From NCBI GenBank assembly GCA_021157555.1, contig JAGGWL010000065.1:1-18364 (forward strand): DNA of 18,364 nucleotides, read 5' to 3'. The translations under genes and the position numbers were made by a program. This document shows positions 6,242-12,746 of the stretch, piece after piece. Origin of the DNA: Deltaproteobacteria bacterium (GTDB taxonomy: Bacteria > Desulfobacterota > Desulfobacteria > Desulfobacterales > BuS5). Each line of letters opens with the position of its first letter. The stretch's first letter is position 1. The notes under the pieces were generated by a model. It was not told the DNA's origin, did no database searches, and was given only the letters and a program-made list of their open reading frames with translations.

Positions 6242-7737
6242 AAGATTTTCCGAAAGATATAAGACCATTTTTAATACCTAATCACAAAGGAAAACTGATA
6301 TATCGCTGTCTTGATTGTAATCGGAAATTCGGAATTGAGACGCTTCTTTATACCTGCCCGGAATGCGGGCAAATTTTGCTGATTTATGATGAGAACTTTG
6401 ACCGTTTGAAGCAGATTCCCGGGGAAAAATGGCGCCGGATTTTCGATTATCGCAGAATGCTGACCAAACCGGCATTAAAGGGTATTTACCGTTATCATGA
6501 ATTTATCGGTCCGGTGCTGCCCCTGGAAACGATTGTCTATCTTGGGGAGGGACATACGCCTGTTATAGAGGCCAACTCCTTTTTGCAGGATAAGGTTGGG
6601 GCCAGGTTTTTTTTCAAAAATGATGGCCAGAACCCAAGCGCCTCCTTTAAGGACCGTGGCATGGCCAGTGCGTTTAGCTATATCAATTTTTTAATTAAGG
6701 GAAAGTACTTTGAAAATGTGCTGGCAGTATGTGCTTCTACTGGTGACACCTCTGCTGCTGCTGCCTTATATGCATCATTTCTACAGCCGCTTGTAAAATC
6801 TGCCGTTCTGCTTCCGCATAAAAAAGTGACACCCCAGCAACTTTCACAGCCTTTGGGGAGCGGCGCTGCCGTATTTGAAATACCGGGTGTTTTTGACGAT
6901 TGCATGAAGGTTGTAGAGAGTTTATCGGAAAGATACAACGTGGCGCTTTTAAACTCCAAAAATGCATGGAGAATTTTAGGCCAGGAGTCATATTCATACG
7001 AGATTGCGCAGGAATTTGAATATGATATGGAGAACAAGGTGGTAATAGTACCTGTAGGTAACGCAGGTAATATTTCAGCAATTATCAGTGGCTTTCTCAA
7101 ATTTTATGATGTCGGAATTATCCGGAGTCTTCCAAAAATTATCGGAGTGCAGTCGGAACATGCAGATCCTGTTTACCGGTATTATCTTGAGCCTGAAACA
7201 AAAAAACGTAATTTTGTGCCGGTAAGAGTAAAATCAAGCGTAGCCCAGGCCGCAATGATCGGTAATCCAGTTTCAATGCCCCGGGTTATACACCTTGTCG
7301 AACTTTATAACAAAATTTCTGGCGCTGAAAATGTATTTTTTGTTGAGGTTTCCGAGCAATCCATAATAGACTGGGAACTTATTGCAAACCGTAACGGCCA
7401 TATCGCCTGCACCCAGGGAGGTGAAGCATTGGCCGGTCTTGTAAAGGCATCCGGGCAAGGATTAATCGGGCAGGATGATGTGGTTATATTAGATTCTACT
7501 GCCCATGCAATAAAATTTTCCGGTTTTACAGATACCTATTTCAAAAATAATTTTCCTGATGAATTTAATATTATACCCGATCCGGATCTTATTAATGCCC
7601 CTGTTCTGGTCAAACCCGGGGATTTACAAAAATTTCCCGCTCCAGGAAGCCCCCTGGAGGGAGATGATTTTAAAATTTTTGTAAAACGTGTATCTGACGA
7701 TATTGCCAAATTTTTAAATCTTAAGGAACGGGGATGA
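6232..7737 (+). CDS. thrC: Threonine synthase
   Basis: This 501-residue PLP enzyme converts O-phosphohomoserine to threonine. The N-terminus carries a zinc-ribbon-like pair C26-x2-C29 and C42-x2-C45, found in a subset of threonine synthases. The PLP lysine is K140 in the motif NPSASFKDRG; a glycine-rich phosphate loop PVGNAGNISA and the SVAQAAMIGNPVSMPRV segment follow. The ATG at 6232 lies inside the serS 3' end (10-base overlap), indicating translational coupling. The final residues KERG and the stop codon are encoded by the 17-bp repeat TAAGGAACGGGGATGAA that borders the element at 7722-7921. A diaminopropionate- or cysteate-synthase-like relative is less likely. Confidence 0.93.
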   Translation: MRIKDFPKDIRPFLIPNHKGKLIYRCLDCNRKFGIETLLYTCPECGQILLIYDENFDRLKQIPGEKWRRIFDYRRMLTKPALKGIYRYHEFIGPVLPLETIVYLGEGHTPVIEANSFLQDKVGARFFFKNDGQNPSASFKDRGMASAFSYINFLIKGKYFENVLAVCASTGDTSAAAALYASFLQPLVKSAVLLPHKKVTPQQLSQPLGSGAAVFEIPGVFDDCMKVVESLSERYNVALLNSKNAWRILGQESYSYEIAQEFEYDMENKVVIVPVGNAGNISAIISGFLKFYDVGIIRSLPKIIGVQSEHADPVYRYYLEPETKKRNFVPVRVKSSVAQAAMIGNPVSMPRVIHLVELYNKISGAENVFFVEVSEQSIIDWELIANRNGHIACTQGGEALAGLVKASGQGLIGQDDVVILDSTAHAIKFSGFTDTYFKNNFPDEFNIIPDPDLINAPVLVKPGDLQKFPAPGSPLEGDDFKIFVKRVSDDIAKFLNLKERG

Positions 7738-7921
7738 AATAACTTCCCCAAGTAGGCGCACAGATTTAGGTCAGGTTTGTTCGATCTAAAAGTACAAAAG
7801 TTGCAGGAATAGCAAGCTATTTCAAGATTTTTGTGCTTTCAGATTGAGCAAAGATGGCCTGAAGCTGTGATGCATAGTTGGGGAAGTTATTTTGTCTTCG
7901 TTGATAAGGAACGGGGATGAA
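7722..7921 (+). mobile_element. MITE-like imperfect palindrome flanked by 17-bp direct repeats
   Basis: The identical sequence TAAGGAACGGGGATGAA occurs at 7722-7738 and 7905-7921. Between the copies, ATAACTTCCCCAA (7739-7751) is mirrored by TTGGGGAAGTTAT (7878-7890). The symmetry continues inward, imperfectly, to a centre near 7822, where AAAGTACAAAA faces TTTTTGTGCTTT, so nearly the whole insert could fold into one long hairpin. There is no open frame of note in it. Bases 7725-7783 match the minus strand of 12580-12638 at about 55 of 59 positions. It lies exactly between thrC and the LysM gene. The right direct repeat supplies the ribosome binding site and ATG of the gene at 7917. Confidence 0.8.
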
Positions 7922-9692
7922 GAAATTCTGCACCTTAACGGCTGGTATTATATCAGGACTACTGCTTATTTCATTTAATGCTCATAGTGCATTACTATAT
8001 AAGACATATCTGGTGCGGCAAATCGGAGGCATTGATATACTGTGTGATCCGTATGTGGTACAAAAACATGACTGGATACTCAAGGTTTTCAAGCAAAAAG
8101 GTGAGATATCAAACAAAGATTTCCCCACATTTCTGAGAATTTTCAAGAAAATCAACCCGAATGTCAAGAATCTTGATATAATCAGGCCGGGTCAGCATAT
8201 TCTCATCCCTTTAAGAAAGTTGCTTCCCGGAACAATGCCTGGCCAGGCTTCAGGAATTATTACCATTCCGTTTGTAAGCATAATGAGCATTGCTGAACTT
8301 CTTGGCAAGCATACGACCGAATACAAGGTGCAAAAGGGTGATTGCGTATCAAAACTTATTGCGCAAGGATTTGGAATATACGGTTCACAAGCATATAAAG
8401 ACGGCATTAAACTTTTTAAGCAGATTAATCAGGGGATTACTGATATTAATAGTATTAAAGCCGGGCAGACAATCAAGATGCCGGAGGCATCCATACAAAA
8501 CGAGTCATGGTATGCTTCCATGTTTGATAATTCAGGTAAGCTTATTGAGGATTTTAATAAAAAACCCAATTCAGATGCTATTAATCTCAGTGCTTTTGAA
8601 TCCGAAGAGAAACAAAATGAACCAAAATCTCCACTGGCGGAAGCTGCCTCTATCCTTGAAGCCAAACTTATTAATAAAGGTATTTATCATTTTCCCAGAA
8701 AAGATAAAAAGGATATCGAACTTAATCTGTCTCGTTACCCTGTTTTTGAATTTAAGGGCGGGGAAAAGGTTATATGTGCCGGGGAGGAGGGTTTTTCAGA
8801 ATTCAAAAAAGAGGTTATTAAATCGCATTGGAACAATATGAAATTTGCGGCGTTTTCTGTAGAATCTTCGTCAGAGCAAGTATTTGATGCGGTATTGGCA
8901 GTCATCGGAAAAGATAATTTAAAAACAAGCTTTTCATTTTCAGACCGGGGAGTGAAGGTACTGATTCGGGCTAAATGGATAATAGATAAACCGTCCGGAA
9001 CCGGTCAGGGAATAAATCATCTCTGTATTTTTTGGATAGATAATATAGATCAAAGAATTCCTGATACAATATTACGCTACCTGTTACAGCATAATATAAT
9101 AATAAAAGAATTGTTTCGTGGTAATGTCGAGGTTGAACAACTAACTGAAAAAGAGAATAGATATGATTATGATGAAAATATTGTAACTATAAGTAGTACA
9201 GACCAGAAAATATTTGTAAAGGATTTTCTAACTGCCATTGGATATAATTATACTCCGAATGTTCATATTACTTTTCCGTATGCCGGTGTTCAGGTAAAGG
9301 CCGTGTCTAATTTGATATCAGTTGACAGCGGGCGCCCCTTGCTTGTGGATTACGGAGATTTATACGGGGATTCAGTAGGAGCAATAAAAAAGGCAGGTTT
9401 TGATATTGTACAAATATTTAAAGAAGACAGCGTTAATCTTGTAATGGAAAAAATTTTGCATGCTATTAATATTAAATATCAAAAACATCCACGGTTTAAT
9501 GCTGCGCAAAGACCTGGCCAGCAGAATGTAAATTTAATAGTAAACGGTATTTTAATAAATATAAAAATGGATAAAAAAATATTTTTCCCAGATTCTGACC
9601 TTGATCATGAACTTGTTCAGTTTTTTAAAGATATGCAGATCAAGCTTGTTCTGACTTATGGGACACAGATAAACACAGATAAACACAGATAG
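7917..9692 (+). CDS. Large exported LysM-domain protein of unknown function
   Basis: This 591-residue protein starts with a signal peptide (MKKFCTLTAGIISGLLLISF, cleavage probably after NAHSA, residue 25). Residues about 30-98 (YLVRQ to ILIPL) look like a LysM-type domain with an insertion, and residues 134-190 (TEYKVQKGD to AGQTIKMP) form a second one; LysM domains bind peptidoglycan. The remaining 400 residues have mixed alpha/beta character and no family I recognise. It probably acts in the periplasm at the cell wall. The start codon and GGAACGGGG ribosome binding site lie in the direct repeat bordering the upstream element. The last residues, INTDKHR and stop, are encoded by a 10-bp tandem repeat, so the original C-terminus may have differed. 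Confidence 0.75.
   Translation: MKKFCTLTAGIISGLLLISFNAHSALLYKTYLVRQIGGIDILCDPYVVQKHDWILKVFKQKGEISNKDFPTFLRIFKKINPNVKNLDIIRPGQHILIPLRKLLPGTMPGQASGIITIPFVSIMSIAELLGKHTTEYKVQKGDCVSKLIAQGFGIYGSQAYKDGIKLFKQINQGITDINSIKAGQTIKMPEASIQNESWYASMFDNSGKLIEDFNKKPNSDAINLSAFESEEKQNEPKSPLAEAASILEAKLINKGIYHFPRKDKKDIELNLSRYPVFEFKGGEKVICAGEEGFSEFKKEVIKSHWNNMKFAAFSVESSSEQVFDAVLAVIGKDNLKTSFSFSDRGVKVLIRAKWIIDKPSGTGQGINHLCIFWIDNIDQRIPDTILRYLLQHNIIIKELFRGNVEVEQLTEKENRYDYDENIVTISSTDQKIFVKDFLTAIGYNYTPNVHITFPYAGVQVKAVSNLISVDSGRPLLVDYGDLYGDSVGAIKKAGFDIVQIFKEDSVNLVMEKILHAINIKYQKHPRFNAAQRPGQQNVNLIVNGILINIKMDKKIFFPDSDLDHELVQFFKDMQIKLVLTYGTQINTDKHR
9663..9692 (+). repeat. Three tandem copies of ACACAGATAA at a gene end
   Basis: The 10-bp unit ACACAGATAA occurs three times in a row, the last copy ending ATAG and giving the stop codon of the LysM-like gene. 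Arrays of this kind occur dispersed in many bacterial genomes (general knowledge). It is far too short and unspaced to be CRISPR. Confidence 0.85.
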
Positions 9693-9735
9693 GTTTATTT
9701 TTTTTAAAAAAATAGAATGCCTACAGGATAACAAT

Positions 9736-10530
9736 ATGATTAAAAAAAATTTTTTTATTATAATTTTCGCTATTTTTGTTTTATTTTTTATTTCGTGTAC
9801 TTCCTATATTACAAAACAAAAAAAACAGGGGGAAGCTATAAGGAATTTGGGCGAGGCATATATGAGTGAGGGAAATTATACTTTTGCCTTGAGAGAACTT
9901 CTTAAAGCTGAAAAAATATATCATAAGGATCCTTTTCTCCATAATGACCTGGGGGAGACGTATATGGCAAAAAACAAAAAGGATCTTGCCATAACCCATT
10001 TCAGGAAAGCTATTAAATTAAAGTCAGATTATGCCCCTGCTATAAACAATCTGGGCGTGGCCTATATGGCAAAAGGTGATTGGGATACGGCAATTGATTG
10101 TTTTAAAAAAGTCAGCAAAAATCTTCTTTATGTGACTCCACATAATCCTTTATCGAATATGGGTCTGGCTTATTATAATAAAAAAGAATATAAACTTGCA
10201 GAACAATCCTATCTTGAAGCTTTGAACCTGCAGCCGGAATTCATAAAAGCCCTGCTGGGACTTGGCCGAACCTATATTAAGCTGAACAGACTTCCTGATG
10301 CAGTTAGAACTCTTGAGGCAGGCGCTGCAGCTTATGAAAAGGCTATTGCAAAATTAGAAAAAGACGAGAAACCCTCTCCGCAATTATCTGTTGTATATTT
10401 TGAATTAGCGGAAGCATACAGGCGTTCCCATTCGTATACAAATGCTGTTGAAGCATACAACAGGATTATGGAACTTTTTCCGAACAGCAAGCAGGCCAGG
10501 AAGGCAAGACAAAAAGCTGAAGAAATATAG
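9736..10530 (+). CDS. TPR-repeat lipoprotein, PilW/PilF-like
   Basis: This 264-residue protein has a lipoprotein signal: MIKKN, a hydrophobic stretch, then FFISC with the lipidated cysteine at C21. After a short linker come about six tetratricopeptide repeats (near residues 32-65, 66-98, 99-130, 136-168, 169-202 and 218-252), with the typical LGxAYMxxGxxxxA pattern. This layout resembles PilW/PilF, the outer-membrane lipoprotein that helps assemble the type IV pilus secretin, but generic TPR lipoproteins look alike, so the role is inference. The gene follows the LysM gene by 43 bases on the same strand and ends at a strong hairpin. A gspE gene of the related type II secretion system lies about 6.7 kb away. 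Confidence 0.8.
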   Translation: MIKKNFFIIIFAIFVLFFISCTSYITKQKKQGEAIRNLGEAYMSEGNYTFALRELLKAEKIYHKDPFLHNDLGETYMAKNKKDLAITHFRKAIKLKSDYAPAINNLGVAYMAKGDWDTAIDCFKKVSKNLLYVTPHNPLSNMGLAYYNKKEYKLAEQSYLEALNLQPEFIKALLGLGRTYIKLNRLPDAVRTLEAGAAAYEKAIAKLEKDEKPSPQLSVVYFELAEAYRRSHSYTNAVEAYNRIMELFPNSKQARKARQKAEEI

Positions 10531-10544
10531 CTTTTTGGATAATT

Positions 10545-10575
10545 CGTGCCTGAACGAAAATCCCGTTCAGGCACG
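10545..10575. terminator. Bidirectional terminator hairpin
   Basis: CGTGCCTGAACG (10545-10556) and CGTTCAGGCACG (10564-10575) form a perfect 12-bp GC-rich stem with a 7-base loop, followed on the plus strand by GTTTTGGGTTT. It lies 14 bases after the TPR gene and 17 bases beyond the end of the convergent LysM gene, so it can serve both. Confidence 0.75.
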
Positions 10576-10592
10576 GTTTTGGGTTTATTGAT

Positions 10593-11621
10593 TTAATGCA
10601 GCGGATAACATATCCTTGCACCATCATGAGCTCCTTTTTCCGAATCTGTGACCAGAACAGTGGATGAGTCCTCTTCAGTGCGCAGCACAAGCAATATTCC
10701 GTATTGAACAGGGGGCAGCAGCACAGCCTGATCTGAATGGGCACTTACCCTGGCTTTTTCCTGGTAAAAAATGCTATACTGTTGTCCTGGCATTATCCCG
10801 TCTCTGGAACCCTTGTCGATAAAGGCAATGTCAGTCTCCCCTATTATAACTTTATGCTCTTCTGCAAGAATGATTGTTCCTTCGAGTCCTTTTACACTGC
10901 TTTTAAAAGTAATTTCAGGAGAAAGTGGTTCATACGGCATAATTAGATCATAAAGGTTTATAGCCCTGTATGATTTTATAATCTTGCCAACAGCAAATCC
11001 CGTCTCTTTTTTAAAAATTTCTACCACACCTGTAAAATAGTGCTGTACACCTGAATAAGGTGTAAGCTTTTGGGCCCTCACCGGTTTTATCGTTCTGTAA
11101 ATATAATATTTTTTACCTTCAGACAGGGGTATTCCCCCTTCTTCCCTGATATAAACAATATCACTTTCATTTATCATTACCTTTGTATCTTTTACTTTTA
11201 AAATGGTGCCGGATGGATTAACAGCTTTTCTTTTTATGAAACCGACCTGATTTATTTTAGAGTAATGATAAGTTATATGTTCGTTTTTTGTCTCTGTTTT
11301 TTGTTTGATTTTTTTATTTTTAGCGATGCTCTCTGCGCCCTCTTTCAGGTATAAACGAATTCGTTCGCCAGAATAGATCCAGTGTGGATTTGGTATCTGT
11401 TTGTTTTCCTGCCATAAATCAGGCCACTGCCATGGAGAATCGGAAAATTTTTGAGAAAGATCCCAAAGAGTATCTCCCTTTTGAACAGTGTAGTAAAATC
11501 CGTTTTCATATTCAAGTTTTTCACATCTTTCTTCCGCACAAAGGTTTAAAGAAAAATTAAACAATAAAGTGCACACAATCATTAAGCGGATAAATATTTG
11601 AAATTTTGATTTGCAATTCAT
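10593..11621 (-). CDS. Exported LysM peptidoglycan-binding protein
   Basis: This 342-residue protein has a basic start, a hydrophobic core and a probable signal cleavage near LNLCAEE (about residue 29). A clear LysM domain spans residues 43-92: FYYTVQKGDTLWDLSQKF, then a family-typical WQWPDLWQENKQIPNPHWIYSGERIRL. The remaining 250 residues form beta-rich repeats, including two similar segments around GTILKVKDTKVMINESDIVYI and GTIILAEEHKVIIGETDIAFI, suggesting a duplicated domain. I recognise the architecture as a conserved LysM protein but know no assigned function. The start at 11621 follows GGGG at a suitable distance. It converges on the TPR lipoprotein. Confidence 0.85.
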   Translation of the reverse strand: MNCKSKFQIFIRLMIVCTLLFNFSLNLCAEERCEKLEYENGFYYTVQKGDTLWDLSQKFSDSPWQWPDLWQENKQIPNPHWIYSGERIRLYLKEGAESIAKNKKIKQKTETKNEHITYHYSKINQVGFIKRKAVNPSGTILKVKDTKVMINESDIVYIREEGGIPLSEGKKYYIYRTIKPVRAQKLTPYSGVQHYFTGVVEIFKKETGFAVGKIIKSYRAINLYDLIMPYEPLSPEITFKSSVKGLEGTIILAEEHKVIIGETDIAFIDKGSRDGIMPGQQYSIFYQEKARVSAHSDQAVLLPPVQYGILLVLRTEEDSSTVLVTDSEKGAHDGARICYPLH

Positions 11622-11663
11622 TCTGGCCCCCGATCTTGTTTCTTAATTCTGATTACAATTTGT

Positions 11664-11750
11664 GTAAGCGTTCACCGGTACAGGCGACGTAATGATAAAC
11701 CCTTAGATGCCCTGGGTTCCCGTAAGTTCGTACCCTTGGTGAACTATTAC
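11664..11750. repeat. 87-bp element with GTAAxxGTTCACC inverted ends
   Basis: GTAAGCGTTCACC (11664-11676) is mirrored by GGTGAACTATTAC (11738-11750), an inverted repeat with two mismatches. The interior is more GC-rich than its surroundings and has no coding sense. It lies 43 bases upstream of the LysM gene start at 11621, so that gene's promoter must lie within or beyond it. A possible solo end occurs at 3658-3676. Confidence 0.6.
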
Positions 11751-12094
11751 GGATTTTTTTATTTTTTTGCGAAGATATTGATCCCTATACAGGAATAGTC
11801 CCGTTAAAAATACAAGCAACATTTGTTCCATTTTATTAAAAAGCAAGAAACGAGGGTAGGATTTTTTAATTTTTTTGAAGGGATTATATTTTTAAAAAAT
11901 ATTTTTGTTGATAGAGCCAGTTTCAAAATGTTCAATTTTGTTCGAGGTCAAGGAAGACAAAAATTTTAACCACAGGAATACATTAAGTATTTCGAGGATT
12001 AAACCCTTTTTAAGATCAGGTTGACTGACGCAGAGATCGGGCAAAAAGGGGGGGGCGTTTTGAAATTGGCTCGATGGGATAAAATTAAGAAGTT
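11751..12094. other. AT-rich non-coding stretch with a hairpin at 11968-12000
   Basis: No credible gene is visible. The left part is rich in T-runs (11754-11768, 11870-11905). A hairpin with arms ACCACAGGAATAC and GTATTTCGAGG (imperfect) and loop ATTAA spans about 11968-12000; its context, TTCGAGG with GGAAGACAAAAATTTT, looks like another dispersed palindromic repeat. A run of eight G residues lies at about 12050-12057. The weak open frame at 12021-12224 overlaps the ferredoxin gene and is not supported. Confidence 0.5.
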
Positions 12095-12132
12095 AGTGGT
12101 GTGCCCTATGCGCGCAACATGGACACACCACT
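12095..12132. terminator. Stem-loop downstream of the ferredoxin gene
   Basis: AGTGGTGTG (12095-12103) and CACACCACT (12124-12132) form a perfect 9-bp stem. The 20-base loop contains a further ATG...CAT pairing around GCGCGC. It lies 12 bases beyond the ferredoxin stop codon on that gene's strand. There is no T-run directly after it, so transcript stabilisation is as likely as termination. Confidence 0.55.
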
Positions 12133-12144
12133 GGGGATATCTTT

Positions 12145-12333
12145 TTAGGTCTCTTCAACTGTTATTGCATCTGCGGGGCAAACCTCTATACAACTTTCAC
12201 AACCCAGACATTCCTCAGCATTAACCGGTACGGATTTTTTATCTACCATTTCGAACACATCTACCGGACAAACATCAACACATTCTTCACAACCTTCGCA
12301 TTTATCTGCATCTACTGTTGGAACAAAAGCCAT
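12145..12333 (-). CDS. 2[4Fe-4S] ferredoxin
   Basis: This 62-residue soluble electron carrier has two classical cluster motifs: C12-x2-C15-x2-C18-x3-C22-P and C42-x2-C45-x2-C48-x3-C52-P. The first motif is preceded by VDADKCEGC and the second by NAEECLGC, showing the ancient duplication. It is acidic, as usual for bacterial-type ferredoxins. The ATG at 12333 follows AAGGAG at good spacing. It stands alone as a monocistron with its own promoter and stem-loop, consistent with a highly expressed general electron carrier in an anaerobe. Its redox partner cannot be told from the context. Confidence 0.95.
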   Translation of the reverse strand: MAFVPTVDADKCEGCEECVDVCPVDVFEMVDKKSVPVNAEECLGCESCIEVCPADAITVEET

Positions 12334-12402
12334 TTTTAAATCTCCTTATTATAAAAAAATCAAAGCGAATAGATCTCACCGTTTATACATAATTTTATTG
12401 TC

Positions 12403-12429
12403 CTTATACAAAGCAATAAAAAAAGTCAA
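12403..12429 (-). promoter_or_regulatory. Putative promoter for the ferredoxin gene
   Basis: On the minus strand TTGACT (12424-12429) and TATAAG (12403-12408) are separated by 15 bases, a shorter spacer than ideal. Both boxes are close to consensus. The leader would be about 65 bases. Confidence 0.4.
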
Positions 12430-12450
12430 GAGAAAATAAAAAAGGTCAGT

Positions 12451-12597
12451 ATGCTTTCTCACTCAAGAGCCCGGCAACGAGATAAAAGAACTTCTCATCA
12501 AATTTTCAAAGATACAATATTACCATTGATTTGTGAACTGGCTCGTGTTACCTACCCAATCAAAATGAAGGAACGAGGACGAACAAACCTGACCTAA
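12451..12597 (+). CDS. Small ORF of doubtful status running into a repeat
   Basis: A 48-codon frame begins MLSHSRARQRDKRTSHQIFK and ends KERGRTNLT. It is strongly basic and starts after AAAGGTCAGT, a weak ribosome binding site. Its last nine codons come from the 69-bp element at 12570. I recognise no family. It could be a gene remnant cut by the element, a real small basic protein, or chance. Confidence 0.25.
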   Translation: MLSHSRARQRDKRTSHQIFKDTILPLICELARVTYPIKMKERGRTNLT

Positions 12598-12638
12598 ATC
12601 TGTGCACCTGCTTGCGGAAGTTATTTCGTCCCCGTTCC
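12570..12638 (-). mobile_element. 69-bp copy of the GGAACGGGGAYGAA element
   Basis: The ends GGAACGAGGACGAA (12570-12583) and TTCGTCCCCGTTCC (12625-12638) are inverted repeats with one mismatch in 14. Read on the minus strand, its first 59 bases match 7725-7783 at about 55 positions. The copy at 7722 then continues for another 120 bases of palindrome, whereas this one goes straight to its right end, so this looks like an internal deletion derivative. It encodes nothing. Confidence 0.75.
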
Positions 12639-12672
12639 TAAGGCAAATCTAAAGTAATCGCCTACAAATTTG

Positions 12673-12701
12673 TTGCATATAAACATGCAGAATTGTAAAA
12701 A
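12673..12701 (+). promoter_or_regulatory. Weak putative promoter for the phosphate permease
   Basis: TTGCAT (12673-12678) is followed after 17 bases by TAAAAA (12696-12701). Agreement with consensus is modest. It lies between the element at 12570-12638 and the permease start. Apart from this, 12639-12746 shows only a small TGCAT/ATGCA inverted repeat at about 12674-12689. Confidence 0.3.
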
Positions 12702-12746
12702 TTGCTTTTGTGGATCCTCCCTAAAACATGGTTTTATTTTAGTATT

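Noticed and set aside
7752..7877. Search for a small RNA gene or protein within the element at 7722-7921
   Set aside because: The interior is a continuous imperfect palindrome with no usable frame; nothing beyond the hairpin itself supports a separate gene.
9663..9692. Tandem ACACAGATAA units considered as a CRISPR or phase-variation tract
   Set aside because: Three uninterrupted 10-bp units have no spacers, and the tract is at the very end of the gene, where slippage would alter only the tail.
10737..10953. Plus-strand frames opposite the LysM gene
   Set aside because: They are shadows of the LysM gene, whose signal peptide and LysM domain are convincing on the minus strand.
12021..12224. 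A 67-codon plus-strand frame upstream of the permease
   Set aside because: It runs antisense through the end of the well-supported ferredoxin gene, spans the stem-loop at 12095-12132 and has no recognisable protein features.
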